A stretch of DNA of 64,000 nt from Pantoea rwandensis (GTDB lineage Bacteria > Pseudomonadota > Gammaproteobacteria > Enterobacterales > Enterobacteriaceae): NCBI RefSeq assembly GCF_000759475.1, contig NZ_CP009454.1, positions 3,596,001-3,660,000 on the forward strand, given 5' to 3'. The position numbers were made by a program, and so were the translations under genes. Position 1 is the stretch's first letter, and each line of letters begins with the position of its first letter. The notes beneath the pieces are model-generated. The model worked only from the letters and a program-made list of their open reading frames with translations. It made no database searches and had not been told where the DNA came from. Below are positions 47,351 through 57,549 of the stretch, piece after piece.

Positions 47351-48033
47351 GTCTCCTCCCACAGCTTGCCGTCGCGCAGGCGCAGCCGACGATCGCAGCG
47401 CGCCGCCAGTTGCTCATCGTGCGTCACCAGAATCAGCGTGGTGGCGAAGTCGCGGTTGAGGGAGAAAAGCAGGTCGGCGATGCGATCGCCGGTTTTGCGA
47501 TCCAGGTTGCCGGTGGGTTCATCGGCGAACAGTAAACCAGGACGGCCGCTAAACGCGCGCGCCAGCGCCACACGCTGCTGCTCGCCGCCGGAAAGCTGCG
47601 CGGGCAGATGATGCAGACGATCTTTCAGGCCAAGTTGCGTTAAGAGATCCACCGCCTGGGCGCGGCTGTCGCGATCGCTGTCACCACGCAATAAAGCAGG
47701 CAACTGGACGTTTTCCAGCGCATTGAGCGTCGGTACCAGCATAAAGGACTGGAACACAAAGCCCACTTCGCGTGCGCGCAACGCGGCACGTTGCTCTTCG
47801 TTCATGTTGTGCAGCGGCTGGCCGAGCAGATTGACCTCGCCGCTGCTGCCATCGTCCAGCCCGGCCAGAATGCCCAGCAATGTGGATTTGCCGGAACCCG
47901 ATTCGCCAATCAGCGCGATGGTCTCAGCTGGTTTGACAACCAGCTCAACTCCGGTAAGGATGGTCAGCTGATGCTCTCCCTGACCGACGGACTTAGTAAG
48001 ATGATAAACTGCAACAATGTTTTCCGCTGGCAT
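47347..48033 (-). CDS. ybbA: ABC transporter ATPase YbbA
   Basis: A 228-residue LolD/MacB-type ATPase. Walker A is GESGSGKSTLLG, the Q-loop is VFQSFMLVPTLN, the signature is LSGGEQQRVALARA, and Walker B is LLFADEPTGNLD followed by the H-loop VTHD. It pairs with YbbP, whose start it overlaps. Its own first 33 bases overlap the divergent tesA start on the other strand; that overlap is also present in E. coli. Confidence 0.95.
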   Translation of the reverse strand: MPAENIVAVYHLTKSVGQGEHQLTILTGVELVVKPAETIALIGESGSGKSTLLGILAGLDDGSSGEVNLLGQPLHNMNEEQRAALRAREVGFVFQSFMLVPTLNALENVQLPALLRGDSDRDSRAQAVDLLTQLGLKDRLHHLPAQLSGGEQQRVALARAFSGRPGLLFADEPTGNLDRKTGDRIADLLFSLNRDFATTLILVTHDEQLAARCDRRLRLRDGKLWEET

Positions 48034-48627
48034 TATCCCTTCCTGTTGTTATTGCTTCTGCTGGTGTCCCGCATCGCCGCCGCCGATACCTTGCTGGTAT
48101 TGGGTGACAGCCTGAGCGCCGGGTATCGTATGTCCGCCACTGCGGCATGGCCCAGCCTGCTCAATAAAACCTGGCAACAGCAGCCCCAGATTATTAACGC
48201 CAGCATCAGCGGAGATACCGCAGGACAAGGGCTGGCGCGTTTGCCTGGCCTATTAAAACAGCATCAACCCCGTTGGGTGTTAATCGAATTGGGCGGTAAC
48301 GATGGCTTGCGCGGCTTCCCGCCTGCCAATATCGCGCAGGATCTGAGTAAAGTGATCGACGAAGTCAAAGCCGCCAAAGCGCAGCCGCTGCTGATGCAAA
48401 TTCGTTTACCTGCTAATTATGGACGTCGTTATACGGAGGCGTTTAGCGCGATTTATCCGCAGCTGGCACAGCAGTACAACATTCCTCTGGTGCCCTTCTT
48501 TATGGAGCAGGTCTATCTGAAGCCGGAATGGATGCAGCAGGACGGTATTCACCCCAATCCGGATGCGCAGCCGTTTATTGCCAACCTGATGGCTAACGAA
48601 CTGGCTCCGCTAGTAAAGCAGAATTAA
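48001..48627 (+). CDS. tesA: Periplasmic acyl-CoA thioesterase I / lysophospholipase L1
   Basis: A 208-residue SGNH hydrolase (TesA/ApeA/PldC). A signal peptide (WHYPFLLLLLLLVSRIAA) precedes mature ADTLLVLGDSLSAGYRM, which carries the nucleophilic serine in GDSLS. Glycine and asparagine of the oxyanion hole lie in LGGNDGLRG; the Asp-His pair is DGIHPN. I start at 48001, which equals E. coli in length. The first 33 bases overlap the ybbA 5' end on the other strand. It hydrolyses thioesters, esters and lysophospholipids in the periplasm. Confidence 0.95.
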   Translation: MINCNNVFRWHYPFLLLLLLLVSRIAAADTLLVLGDSLSAGYRMSATAAWPSLLNKTWQQQPQIINASISGDTAGQGLARLPGLLKQHQPRWVLIELGGNDGLRGFPPANIAQDLSKVIDEVKAAKAQPLLMQIRLPANYGRRYTEAFSAIYPQLAQQYNIPLVPFFMEQVYLKPEWMQQDGIHPNPDAQPFIANLMANELAPLVKQN

Positions 48628-48868
48628 TGCCGGCGTGTGATTTTAAACAGGTAAAGAAATGCAAACCCATGCAACGGCTGCATTAAAAACCGTTTATGCG
48701 CATCAGGTCTGCCGATGCGCAGCATCACACATCTTACTTAAATCAAATAAATATTAACAAATTCCTTTCACTCTTAACTTTTCGTGGTCACACCCTTAAC
48801 GCAATGATATAAAAGGGCACAATTTAAGCCGCCTACTTGCGGCTGGCTACCACAGTTAAGAAAATCAA

Positions 48869-49960
48869 ATGAATGCGAGTTTTTTCAAGAGTGTGCACGC
48901 GCTCAGGGGATTAGCTGCCCTCAGCGTGATGTTTTTCCATTTCCGCTGGAACATCAATGCAAAGTCTCCTGGGTTAGGAGATGCATTATTTGGTTGGGGG
49001 GCTACCGGTGTTGACCTGTTTTTCCTGATTAGCGGCTTTGTGATTGTTTTAACCTTAAAAACAACGCCCGCTACGTTTTCGGGTACTGTGCAATTTTTAA
49101 AGCGCCGCCTCTTCCGTATATTACCGGCGTACTACATTATTCTGATCGTTACCTTTCTGCTCTCTGGTGCTATGAGCACCTTCCACTATGCGGATAAAAC
49201 CCAGAATCTGATAAGCGCACTCACCTTTCAGCCGATATATCCTGATCACGGTCCTTTTTATGTGGATGACAGTGGCATGTATGGCATTCGCTGGACCCTC
49301 AATTATGAACTCTACTTTTATCTTGCAGTCGGATTGCTTCTGGGATTACCACGTCGAGCTTTAGCCATCGCAATTTGGTTCGTCTTAACACTGTTCACCA
49401 TCCCCTGGCTTGCCGGGAAAGACTTGAGCCTGGCAGAACAAGGTTATGAGCTCGGCAGTGCACAGCTAAACCTTGTGACCAATCCGATGATTTTATTGTT
49501 CCTGGTCGGCATGCTCATTGGGCTAAGTGTACCGCTGCTGCGTAAACTCAACGCTCAACTGATGCTGATCATGTTTACTGCTTCGGTAGTCATGATGGTT
49601 GCGCTTTTTAGCCATGGGCTGTTTGTCGGGCATGGCTTAACCGGCTCAGGATGGATTTATGCACTTATTCTCTTATTCGCCATTGCTTCAGAAGAGAGAA
49701 TTGGGAAGCTTATCCCACGCGCATGGCTGAAGTTAGGTGATATCTCATTTTCACTTTATCTCGTACACACCTTAATGAATGAAGGGCTAGGTAAACGTTT
49801 GAATGGTCTGGGGATTGAAGATGGGCCTTTGCGATTTTGTATCTCGGTCGTCCTCTCATTACTACTGGCATGGCTGGCATGGAAGTACATAGAAAGGCCA
49901 TTCAACGCACTCAGCAAACCACGCGCTGAAGCATCCGGGTTGGCCATAACTAAAGGTTGA
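48869..49960 (+). CDS. Acyltransferase family 3 (OafA/YrhL-like) membrane protein
   Basis: A 363-residue integral membrane acyltransferase. The N-terminal FFKSVHALRGLAALSVMFFHFRW holds the family RGLA and the catalytic histidine FFH; GVDLFFLISGFVI and RRLFRILPAYY follow. About ten hydrophobic helices are visible, and the end KYIERPFN is typical. Members O-acetylate surface polysaccharides or lipid A sugars. It is more AT-rich than its neighbours and separates tesA from ybbO, which are adjacent in E. coli, so it was probably inserted. The substrate is unknown. Confidence 0.87.
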   Translation: MNASFFKSVHALRGLAALSVMFFHFRWNINAKSPGLGDALFGWGATGVDLFFLISGFVIVLTLKTTPATFSGTVQFLKRRLFRILPAYYIILIVTFLLSGAMSTFHYADKTQNLISALTFQPIYPDHGPFYVDDSGMYGIRWTLNYELYFYLAVGLLLGLPRRALAIAIWFVLTLFTIPWLAGKDLSLAEQGYELGSAQLNLVTNPMILLFLVGMLIGLSVPLLRKLNAQLMLIMFTASVVMMVALFSHGLFVGHGLTGSGWIYALILLFAIASEERIGKLIPRAWLKLGDISFSLYLVHTLMNEGLGKRLNGLGIEDGPLRFCISVVLSLLLAWLAWKYIERPFNALSKPRAEASGLAITKG

Positions 49961-50017
49961 CGCCAGTAGTACAAATCACTGAATCTGTTATCAATCTCAA
50001 ACAGCCTTACAGTGATT

Positions 50018-50791
50018 ATGCAAAAAAATATCCTCATCACCGGCTGCTCCAGCGGTATTGGCTTAGCGGCCGCCAACGATCTGCAATCTCGCGGCTATCG
50101 CGTGATTGCTGCCTGCCGTCGAGCGGACGATGTGGCGCGCATGGAAGCCCTGGGCTTTATTGGCGTCCAGCTCGACCTTGATGATGCAGCCAGCGTGGAT
50201 GCCGCCGCTGAGCGCATACTGACGTTGTGCGAGCATCGCCTGCACGGCTTGTTTAACAACGGCGGCTTTGGTCAATATGGCCCACTGAGCAGCGTGTCGC
50301 GCGCGCAGCTGGAAAAACAGTTCTCTACGAACCTCTTCGGCACCCACCAACTGACAATGCGTTTGCTGCCTGCGCTGCAAGCCAGCGGTAATGGGCGTAT
50401 TATTAATACCAGCTCGGTGCTGGGGCTGATCTCCACGCCCGGACGCGGTGCCTACGCCGCCAGTAAATGGGCACTGGAAGCCTGGAGCGATGCACTGCGC
50501 ATGGAAGTGCGCGATAGCGGTGTGCGCGTGAGTTTGATCGAGCCCGGGCCAATTGCCACGCGTTTCACCGACAATGTGCATCAGGGCGAGCAGGATAAAC
50601 CGGTGCGTAATCCGGGGATTGCCGCACGTTTCACCCTGCCACCGGAAGCCATTTTGCCCAAATTGCGCCACGCGCTGGAAAGCAAACACCCGCGCCTGCG
50701 TTATCCGGTGACGCTGGTCGCATGGGTGATGAGCCTGCTGAAACGCCTGTTACCCGGTTGGATGCTGGATCGCATCTTGCGCAGCAACTAA
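50018..50791 (+). CDS. ybbO: Short-chain dehydrogenase YbbO
   Basis: A 257-residue classical SDR. The Rossmann motif ITGCSSGIG lies at the N-terminus, NNGGFG follows, and the catalytic Ser-Tyr-Lys set is TSSVLGL and [12 protein letters not shown]. coli YbbO reduces long-chain aldehydes with NADP+; the residues [14 protein letters not shown] and the basic C-terminal helix [13 protein letters not shown] agree with it. The ATG at 50018 is preferred over an in-frame GTG at 50012. It is followed by cnoX, as in E. coli. Confidence 0.93.
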   Translation: MQKNILITGCSSGIGLAAANDLQSRGYRVIAACRRADDVARMEALGFIGVQLDLDDAASVDAAAERILTLCEHRLHGLFNNGGFGQYGPLSSVSRAQLEKQFSTNLFGTHQLTMRLLPALQASGNGRIINTSSVLGLISTPGRGAYAASKWALEAWSDALRMEVRDSGVRVSLIEPGPIATRFTDNVHQGEQDKPVRNPGIAARFTLPPEAILPKLRHALESKHPRLRYPVTLVAWVMSLLKRLLPGWMLDRILRSN

Positions 50792-50870
50792 GCGGCAAGC
50801 CAGATTTGAACTTGAACACGGGCAGCTTGCCCCCATATTCTCAACACACTTTCTGCAAAGAGACGTATTC

Positions 50871-51725
50871 ATGTCACACGCTTTGATTATCGACATCAAC
50901 GAATCCAACCTGCACCAGACGCTGGAACAATCCACGCAGATGCCGGTGCTGTTCTACTTCTGGTCCGATCGCAGCCAACACTGTCAGGAGCTGACGCCGG
51001 TGCTGGAGCGTCTGGCACAGGAGTATGCGGGTCAGTTCATTTTGGCCAAACTGGATTGCGATAAAGAGCAGATGGTGGCATCGCAGTTTGGTCTGCGCTC
51101 CATTCCAACCGTGTATCTGTTCCAGAATGGACAGCCGGTAGATGGCTTCCAGGGCCCGCAGCCGGAAGAGGCGATCCGTGCACTGCTGCAAAAAGTGCTG
51201 CCGCGTGAAGAAGAGATTAAAACCCATCAGGCAATGCAGCTGATGGAAGAAGGTAAACCGCTGGATGCACTGCCGCTGCTGAAAGATGCCTGGCAGTTGA
51301 GCAACCAAAACAGTGAAATTGGCTTCCTGCTGGCAGAAGTGTTGATTACGCTGAACCGCAGCGATGAAGCCGAAGCGGTGCTGGCAGTGGTACCCTTACA
51401 GGATCAGGATACCCGCTATCAGAGCCTGGTTTCGCAAATCGAACTGCTAAAACAAGCTGCGGATACTCCGGAGATCCAGCAATTGCAGGAACAGCTGGCC
51501 AGTGAGCCCGCGAATGCGGAGCTGGCTGCTAAACTTGCTTTACAGCTGCATCAGGTGGGCCGCAACGAAGAAGCATTGGATCTGTTGTTTAGCTTCCTGA
51601 AGAGCGATCTCAGTGCGGGCGAAGGTCAGGTGCGCAAAATGTTCCAGGAAATTTTGGCTGCGCTCGGCACAGGCGATGCACTCGCTACGCGCTATCGTCG
51701 CCAGATGTATTCGCTGCTGTACTGA
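50871..51725 (+). CDS. cnoX: Chaperedoxin CnoX (YbbN)
   Basis: A 284-residue protein with an N-terminal thioredoxin domain and C-terminal TPR-like repeats. The site that would be CxxC reads SQHC ([15 protein letters not shown]), as in E. coli CnoX, so it is a holdase that forms mixed disulfides instead of a reductase. [19 protein letters not shown] is the cis-Pro region. The TPR part ([30 protein letters not shown]) docks on GroEL. It protects proteins from bleach oxidation and hands them to DnaK and GroEL. Confidence 0.96.
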   Translation: MSHALIIDINESNLHQTLEQSTQMPVLFYFWSDRSQHCQELTPVLERLAQEYAGQFILAKLDCDKEQMVASQFGLRSIPTVYLFQNGQPVDGFQGPQPEEAIRALLQKVLPREEEIKTHQAMQLMEEGKPLDALPLLKDAWQLSNQNSEIGFLLAEVLITLNRSDEAEAVLAVVPLQDQDTRYQSLVSQIELLKQAADTPEIQQLQEQLASEPANAELAAKLALQLHQVGRNEEALDLLFSFLKSDLSAGEGQVRKMFQEILAALGTGDALATRYRRQMYSLLY

Positions 51726-51788
51726 TCGGTACCGCACGTGCAACGGGCCGAACGACTCGGCCCGACAATCTGACAACCAGGAGGTTAT

Positions 51789-52703
51789 ATGTTGACTGTG
51801 ATTCCCGTCATTATCGTGCTTGCGCTCGTTACCGTGTGGGCCGGTGTAAAAATCGTGCCGCAAGGCTATCAGTGGACGGTAGAACGTTTTGGCCGTTACA
51901 CTAAAACCCTGCCACCCGGCCTGAGTTTGATCGTCCCGTTCATGGATCGTATTGGTCGCAAGATCAATATGATGGAACAAGTCCTCGATATTCCCTCGCA
52001 AGAAATCATCTCCAAAGATAACGCTAACGTCACCATTGATGCTGTGTGCTTCATTCAGGTGGTTGATCCTGCGCGCGCGGCCTATGAAGTCAGCAATCTT
52101 GAGCTGTCGATCCTCAATCTGACCATGACGAATATCCGAACTGTCCTCGGTAGCATGGAATTGGATGAGATGCTGTCGCAGCGCGATAACATCAATACCC
52201 GCTTGCTGCACATCGTCGATGAAGCCACCAATCCGTGGGGCGTGAAGATCACCCGTATCGAAATCCGTGACGTGCGTCCGCCGCAGGAACTGATCGCCGC
52301 GATGAACGCGCAGATGAAGGCCGAGCGTACCAAGCGTGCCGACATTCTTACCGCAGAAGGCGTACGCCAGGCGGCGATTTTACGCGCCGAAGGGGATAAG
52401 CAGTCGCAAATTCTGAAAGCCGAAGGTGAACGAACCTCCGCCTTCCTGCAGGCCGAAGCGCGTGAACGCCAGGCGCAGGCCGAAGCCAACGCCACGCGTG
52501 CCGTATCGGAGGCGATCGCGGCAGGCGACATTCAGGCGGTGAACTACTTTGTGGCGCAGAAATATACCGATGCGCTACAGAAGATCGGTGAATCTCATAA
52601 CAGCAAAGTGGTGATGATGCCGCTGGATGCCAGCAGTTTGCTGGGTTCCATTGCCGGGATCGGTGAATTGCTGAAGGAGAGCCGTCAGGAGCGTAAACCG
52701 TGA
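51789..52703 (+). CDS. qmcA: SPFH/band-7 membrane protein QmcA
   Basis: A 304-residue protein of the stomatin/prohibitin family. One N-terminal anchor ([20 protein letters not shown]) is followed by the SPFH domain ([30 protein letters not shown]) and a long alanine/glutamate/arginine coiled coil ([19 protein letters not shown]). AGGAGG precedes the ATG. It forms large cage-like oligomers in E. coli membranes and is linked to FtsH. Its last bases overlap the NfeD-type ybbJ gene, the usual pair. Confidence 0.95.
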   Translation: MLTVIPVIIVLALVTVWAGVKIVPQGYQWTVERFGRYTKTLPPGLSLIVPFMDRIGRKINMMEQVLDIPSQEIISKDNANVTIDAVCFIQVVDPARAAYEVSNLELSILNLTMTNIRTVLGSMELDEMLSQRDNINTRLLHIVDEATNPWGVKITRIEIRDVRPPQELIAAMNAQMKAERTKRADILTAEGVRQAAILRAEGDKQSQILKAEGERTSAFLQAEARERQAQAEANATRAVSEAIAAGDIQAVNYFVAQKYTDALQKIGESHNSKVVMMPLDASSLLGSIAGIGELLKESRQERKP

Positions 52704-53161
52704 TCCTGATGGAACTGATTGCCCATCCGCACTGGTTCTGGCTGACGCTGGGCGGCCTGCTGCTGGCGGCTGAAATGCTGGGTACCAGCGGTTATCTGCT
52801 GTGGAGTGGATTAGCAGCGGTGCTGGTCGGCCTTATCGAATGGCTGTTCCCGTTCTCGTGGACGCATCAGGGCATTTTGTTCGCGGTGCTGACGTTGCTG
52901 TGCGTTTACTTCTGGTATCGCTGGATGCGCTACCGTGAGGTTTCACAGCAGCCGAACACTTTGAATCAACGCGGATCGCAGATGATCGGGATGCACCTGA
53001 CCCTGGATACCACGCTCAGAGAGGGTTTAGGTCATGTGCGCATTGGCGACAGCAGCTGGCGCGTGCAGGCTAAAGAAGATTTGCCTGCCGGAACACCCGT
53101 GATCGTCACCGGAGTGGTGGGTATCACGATGCTGATTCAGCCGCGCTTTCCTTCACCCTGA
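52700..53161 (+). CDS. ybbJ: NfeD-family membrane protein YbbJ
   Basis: A 153-residue NfeD1b-type protein. Three to four hydrophobic helices ([51 protein letters not shown]) precede a C-terminal OB-fold ([30 protein letters not shown]). It overlaps qmcA by four bases (GTGA) and is probably its membrane partner. The start may be GTG at 52700 or ATG at 52709. The 3' end overlaps the convergent cueR by 25 bp. Confidence 0.9.
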   Translation: MILMELIAHPHWFWLTLGGLLLAAEMLGTSGYLLWSGLAAVLVGLIEWLFPFSWTHQGILFAVLTLLCVYFWYRWMRYREVSQQPNTLNQRGSQMIGMHLTLDTTLREGLGHVRIGDSSWRVQAKEDLPAGTPVIVTGVVGITMLIQPRFPSP

Positions 53162-53553
53162 TGGCTGCAGCCCGCCAGATGATTGATGATCGGGCATTCA
53201 GCACTGTCATCGCCGGGGCAGGCTTCAGCAAGTTCCAGTAGCCGCGCGCGCATCGCATGCAACTCTTCGATGTGCGCAGCGATTTCATCCGCTTTCTGCA
53301 AGGTGCGCGCTTTGACATCCGCGCTGTGGCGAGCGGGATCGTTGAACAGAGTCACCAGCTCGCGGCACTCGTCCAGGGTAAAGCCAACCTGACGCGCCTG
53401 ACGCAGTAGATTCAGCTCATCAATATGATGCGCGGCATAGCTGCGATAACCATTGTGACTGCGCAACGGCGGCGTCACCACGCCCTTCTCTTCATAAAAA
53501 CGGATCGCCTTGCTGGTTAGCCCGGTTTTTTTTGCCACATCGCTGATGTTCAT
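53137..53553 (-). CDS. cueR: Copper-responsive regulator CueR
   Basis: A 138-residue MerR-family activator. The winged helix starts [24 protein letters not shown]; a dimerisation helix follows; the Cu(I) loop is [10 protein letters not shown], holding the two ligand cysteines. It senses zeptomolar Cu(I) and unwinds the 19-bp spacer promoters of copA and cueO. It is divergent from copA, with a matching operator between them. The C-terminus ([12 protein letters not shown]) has an extra Cys-His pair like E. coli. Confidence 0.96.
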   Translation of the reverse strand: MNISDVAKKTGLTSKAIRFYEEKGVVTPPLRSHNGYRSYAAHHIDELNLLRQARQVGFTLDECRELVTLFNDPARHSADVKARTLQKADEIAAHIEELHAMRARLLELAEACPGDDSAECPIINHLAGCSHQGEGKRG

Positions 53554-53577
53554 CTTTTGTCTTCACCTCATGACCGC

Positions 53578-53608
53578 TTGACCTTCCCCTGAATGGAAGG
53601 TTTAGGCT
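53578..53608 (+). promoter_or_regulatory. CueR-dependent copA promoter
   Basis: The palindrome ACCTTCCCCTGAATGGAAGGT (53581-53601) lies between -35 TTGACC (53578) and a -10-like TAGGCT (53603), leaving a 19-bp spacer. That is the overlong MerR-type spacing which CueR corrects. It is very like the E. coli copA promoter. Confidence 0.9.
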
Positions 53609-53663
53609 CTATAACTAATGCAAAGTTTGCAGACAGTCAAACCTCTCGTTTAAGGAGTTTAAG

Positions 53664-56162
53664 ATGTCACACACACAATTACTGGCGCTGGACGGTTTGT
53701 CCTGTGGCCACTGCGTAAAACGGGTCAAAGAAGCGCTGGAGCAGCGCGACGATGTGGAACAAGCGGACGTCACGCAGCAGGAAGCGCGCGTTACCGGTGC
53801 GGCCAGCGCCAGCGATCTGATTGCAACCGTTGAACAAGCCGGTTATCACGCGGCGGTGAAAGACAGCCCAAAGCCTGAGCCGTTGACAGCAACAGAGCCG
53901 CCGCCGGAGGCGCTGACAACGGAGTCGCAACCGGCAGAAGAAAACCTTCCTGTTCACCATTTGCTGATCAGCGGCATGAGCTGTGCCAGCTGCGTGAGCC
54001 GTGTGGAACAGGCGCTGCAAAACGTGCCCGGCGTGAGTCAGGCACGCGTCAACCTGGGTGAGCGTAGCGCGCTGGTATTGGGCAATGCGTCTGCCGAAGC
54101 GCTGATGAGTGCCGTGGATCAAGCAGGCTACGCCGCTGAAGCTATCGACGATGAACAAACCCGACGCGAACGCCAGCAAATCAGCGCACAGCAGGCGATG
54201 CGCCGCTTTAGCTGGCAGGCGGGATTGGCGCTGTTGCTCGGCGTGCCCATGATGATCTGGGGCATGCTCGGCGACAATATGATGCTGAGTGACGCCAACC
54301 AAACGTTATGGCGCACGCTCGGCGTTATCACCTTGCTGGTGATGGTGATCGCCGGCGGTCATTTCTATCGCAGTGCGTGGCGCAGCTTACGTCACGGCAC
54401 CGCCACCATGGATACGCTGGTGGCCCTCGGCACTGGCGCCGCATGGATCTACTCGATGAGCGTGGCGCTTTGGCCAGAATTTTTCCCGATGCAGGCGCGA
54501 CATCTCTATTTTGAAGCCAGCGTGATGATCGTCGGTTTGATTAACCTCGGCCATGCGCTGGAACAGCGAGCACGCCAGCGGGCATCCAAAGCCCTGGAAC
54601 GTCTGTTGGATCTTACCCCTGCTCAGGCGCGTGTAATCGGTGAACAGGGCGAAACGCTGATGCCGTTGAGCGAGGTCCAGCCCGGCATGCTGCTGAAGCT
54701 GGTCACCGGCGATCGCGTGCCGGTGGATGGCGAAGTCGACAGCGGCGAAGCCTGGTTCGATGAAGCGATGTTAACCGGTGAAGCGGTGCCGCAGGCGAAA
54801 CAACCCGGCGATAAAGTCTATGCCGGGACGCTGGTGCAGGATGGCACGCTGCGCTTAGTGGCACGCGCCACCGGCAGCCACACCACGCTGGCGCGTATCA
54901 TCAATCTGGTGCGCCAGGCACAAAGCAGCAAACCGGACATTGGCCGCCTGGCCGATCGCATCTCAGCGGTGTTTGTGCCGGTGGTGGTGGCGATTGCGCT
55001 GCTGGCCGGTCTGGTGTGGTATCTGGTCGGCCCGCAGCCGCAGCTCGCCTACACGCTGGTGATCGTCACGACGGTGTTGATTATCGCCTGTCCTTGCGCA
55101 CTGGGGCTGGCGACGCCGATGTCGGTGATTGCCGGGGTGGGTCGCGCGGCAGAACTGGGCGTGCTGGTGCGTGATGCTGACGCGCTGCAGCGTGCCAGCG
55201 AAGTCGATACCATCGTGTTTGATAAAACCGGCACGCTGACGCGCGGCACGCCTCAGGTGAGCGATGTGCTGGTGTATGGCGACTGGAATCGCCAGCAGGT
55301 GCTGAGCGCTGCGGCGCAGCTGGAACAAGGTTCGAACCATCCGCTGGCGAAAGCAATTCTGGCGGCAGCCCCCGATCTTAGCGATGAGCCGACTAAGCAA
55401 TTTCGTACAATACGCGGCAAAGGCGTGAGCGCTAAAGTCGCGGGCAGAACGCTGCTGCTCGGCAATCAGGCACTGCTGGATGAACAACAGATTGATTACC
55501 GCGCCGCACAAGAAGATATCGACCGTTTCGCCGCGCAAGGCACGACGCCGGTGCTGCTGGCCGATCAGCGTCAGTTGCTCGGCTTGATCGCCCTGCGTGA
55601 CAGCCTGCGCCCGGAAAGCGCGGAGGCGTTACAGCGCCTGCACCAGTTGGGCTATCGGTTAATCATGTTGACCGGCGATCACCAGAAAACCGCGCAGGTA
55701 ATCGCTGCCGAAGCCGGCATTGATGAAGTGATTGCGGGTGTGCTGCCCGAAGGCAAAGCGCAGGCGATCGCGCAGTTGCAGCAGCAGGGGCGTAAAGTGG
55801 TGATGGTCGGTGATGGCATCAATGATGCCCCGGCGCTGGCGCAGGCCGATGTCGGCATTGCGATGGGTGGCGGCAGCGATGTGGCCGTCGAAACCGCCGC
55901 CATGACGTTGATGCGCAACGATCTGCACTGTGTTGCCGATGCGCTGGCGATGGCAGGCGCGACACTGCGTAATATGCGTCAGAACTTGCTCGGGGCTTTT
56001 GTCTATAACAGCCTGGGGATTCCGATTGCGGCGGGCGTGCTCTACCCGTTCACCGGCTTGCTACTTAGCCCGATCGTGGCGGGCGCGGCGATGGCGCTGT
56101 CTTCGATTACCGTGGTGAGTAACGCGAATCGTTTGTTGCGCTTTAAGCCAGCAAAACGCTAA
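53664..56162 (+). CDS. copA: Cu(I)-exporting P1B-type ATPase CopA
   Basis: An 832-residue inner-membrane pump that expels Cu(I) to the periplasm. Two N-terminal metal-binding domains carry GLSCGHC and GMSCASC. The membrane site is [10 protein letters not shown]; the phosphorylation motif is DKTGTLT, the A-domain TGE is in LTGEAVP, and the hinge is [14 protein letters not shown]. Eight hydrophobic helices fit the family. AAGGAG precedes the ATG, and the CueR promoter lies 60-90 bp upstream. A programmed frameshift product is known in E. coli; I did not verify it here. Confidence 0.97.
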   Translation: MSHTQLLALDGLSCGHCVKRVKEALEQRDDVEQADVTQQEARVTGAASASDLIATVEQAGYHAAVKDSPKPEPLTATEPPPEALTTESQPAEENLPVHHLLISGMSCASCVSRVEQALQNVPGVSQARVNLGERSALVLGNASAEALMSAVDQAGYAAEAIDDEQTRRERQQISAQQAMRRFSWQAGLALLLGVPMMIWGMLGDNMMLSDANQTLWRTLGVITLLVMVIAGGHFYRSAWRSLRHGTATMDTLVALGTGAAWIYSMSVALWPEFFPMQARHLYFEASVMIVGLINLGHALEQRARQRASKALERLLDLTPAQARVIGEQGETLMPLSEVQPGMLLKLVTGDRVPVDGEVDSGEAWFDEAMLTGEAVPQAKQPGDKVYAGTLVQDGTLRLVARATGSHTTLARIINLVRQAQSSKPDIGRLADRISAVFVPVVVAIALLAGLVWYLVGPQPQLAYTLVIVTTVLIIACPCALGLATPMSVIAGVGRAAELGVLVRDADALQRASEVDTIVFDKTGTLTRGTPQVSDVLVYGDWNRQQVLSAAAQLEQGSNHPLAKAILAAAPDLSDEPTKQFRTIRGKGVSAKVAGRTLLLGNQALLDEQQIDYRAAQEDIDRFAAQGTTPVLLADQRQLLGLIALRDSLRPESAEALQRLHQLGYRLIMLTGDHQKTAQVIAAEAGIDEVIAGVLPEGKAQAIAQLQQQGRKVVMVGDGINDAPALAQADVGIAMGGGSDVAVETAAMTLMRNDLHCVADALAMAGATLRNMRQNLLGAFVYNSLGIPIAAGVLYPFTGLLLSPIVAGAAMALSSITVVSNANRLLRFKPAKR

Positions 56163-56233
56163 TCGCCCTCTCTGCCCTGTTTTTCGCTGACTGAAATCGC
56201 TAGCATGGATTTTTGACTTCAAAAGGACAGGGC

Positions 56234-57034
56234 ATGAGACGCAGTCTGTGGCACAGCTTCCAGCAGATGGCCGCCAGCCTCTTACCGGCGCGATATACCT
56301 GGCCGGCATTGGATATCAAATTGGGCGATCGACGCCTGCATCTGGCGGGCAGTATTCATATGGGCACGCGCGATATGCAGCCGTTGCCAGCGGGCCTGTT
56401 GCGCCAGTTGAGTCGCGCCGATGCGCTGATTGTCGAGGCGGATATCACTCAGGGCGCATCCCCCTTCACCCATGACGATGCCTGTCCGCCGTTGGCGATG
56501 CGTCTGGACGCAGAGGTGTTGCAGCGGCTGGATGTTCTGTGCGATGAGCTTTCGCTTTCCATGGCGGTGTTCGATACGTTGCCGTTCTGGCAAATCGCTT
56601 TGATGCTGCAGGCGCAACAGGCGCAGCGTCTGGGGCTGCGACCGCAATATGGCATTGATTACCAGCTGCTGATGGCGGCGAAATCGGCCAATAAGCGCAT
56701 CATTGAACTGGAAGGCCCGGAAACCCAGATCGCGCTGCTGAAATCGCTACCACAGGAGGGCTTATCGCTGTTACTGGATACGCTGGAGCATTGGCACACC
56801 AACGCCCGCCTGCTGCAAACCATGATCAGCTGGTGGCTGGATGCACCGCCCACGCAACAACCGGTGGCCCTGCCGACCACCTTTAGCAGCGATCTCAATG
56901 ACACGCTGATGCGCAATCGTAATCAGCACTGGCGCGAGTTATTGCAGGCGCTGCCGAAAGGCCGCTATGTGGTGGCGGTGGGTGCACTGCATCTGTATGG
57001 CGAGGATAACCTGCCAGGATTGTTGAAGTCGTAA
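56234..57034 (+). CDS. ybaP: TraB/GumN-family protein YbaP
   Basis: A 266-residue protein of the TraB family. The GX2H-like motif LAGSIHMGTRDMQPLP at the N-terminal half, EADITQG, and the C-terminal YVVAVGALHLYGEDNLPGLL are family marks; these conserved His and Glu residues suggest a metal-dependent hydrolase. The ATG at 56234 has AAGGA upstream; the frame from 56213 starts with TTG. It follows copA by about 70 bp, as in E. coli apart from small genes. Function unknown. Confidence 0.88.
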   Translation: MRRSLWHSFQQMAASLLPARYTWPALDIKLGDRRLHLAGSIHMGTRDMQPLPAGLLRQLSRADALIVEADITQGASPFTHDDACPPLAMRLDAEVLQRLDVLCDELSLSMAVFDTLPFWQIALMLQAQQAQRLGLRPQYGIDYQLLMAAKSANKRIIELEGPETQIALLKSLPQEGLSLLLDTLEHWHTNARLLQTMISWWLDAPPTQQPVALPTTFSSDLNDTLMRNRNQHWRELLQALPKGRYVVAVGALHLYGEDNLPGLLKS

Positions 57035-57549
57035 CAAGTGCAGTCACCGTAAGACCTTATGCATCCTCAAGTCCTGAAAGTCATCTGGTCGATGACGTGC
57101 GTATGTCTGATTGCGCAGAAATGTGCATTGGTGGATGCGCGGCGGAGGGTTGGCTCTGCGGATGAGCAGTAAGCAGTAAGCAGTAAGCAGTAAGCAGTAA
57201 GCAGTAAGCAGTAAGCAGTAAGCAGTAAGCAGTAAGCAGTAAGCAGTAAGCAGTAAGCAGTAAGCAGTAAGCAGTAAGCAGTAAGCAGTAAGCAGTGAGC
57301 AGTGAGCAGTGAGCAGTGAGCAGTAAGCAGTAAGCAGTAAGCAGTAAGCAGTAAGCAGTAAGCAGTAAGCAGTGAATTGCAGGCAACAAAGAAGACCAAT
57401 ATCGCTATCGGCCCGTCAAAGAGGAATTTGTTTATGATTTTGGTTATCACCAGCATTGCTGGCGCGGGCCAATTTTCGCGCAAAGTTCAGAATTTCGCCA
57501 GTATTATTCACCAAAACTGAAATAAGAATTTTCGTAGCAAGGACAGAAC
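57035..57549. other. Intergenic region with heptanucleotide array
   Basis: A 515-bp gap between ybaP and ybaK. The central 210 bp are the AGCAGTA repeat described separately. The left and right flanks are unique, with no gene seen; the last 170 bp should hold the ybaK promoter. AAGGAC precedes ybaK. Confidence 0.7.
57165..57374. repeat. Thirty tandem copies of a 7-bp unit (AGCAGTA)
   Basis: The array is 210 bp, exactly 30 units. Units 19-22 (57291-57318) and the last one read AGCAGTG; all others are AGCAGTA. It is a perfect-register simple repeat, expected to change length by slippage. Because 7 is not a multiple of 3, the minus strand is open in every frame; apparent proteins from it are artefacts. 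Confidence 0.97.

Noticed and set aside
57165..57374. CRISPR array
   Set aside because: Units are 7 bp with no spacers; this is a simple tandem repeat. No cas gene is nearby.
57067..57483. Long minus-strand frames with LLTAYCL repeats across the heptamer array
   Set aside because: A 7-bp unit without minus-strand stops is open in every frame; the frames have no ribosome site and are produced by the repeat.
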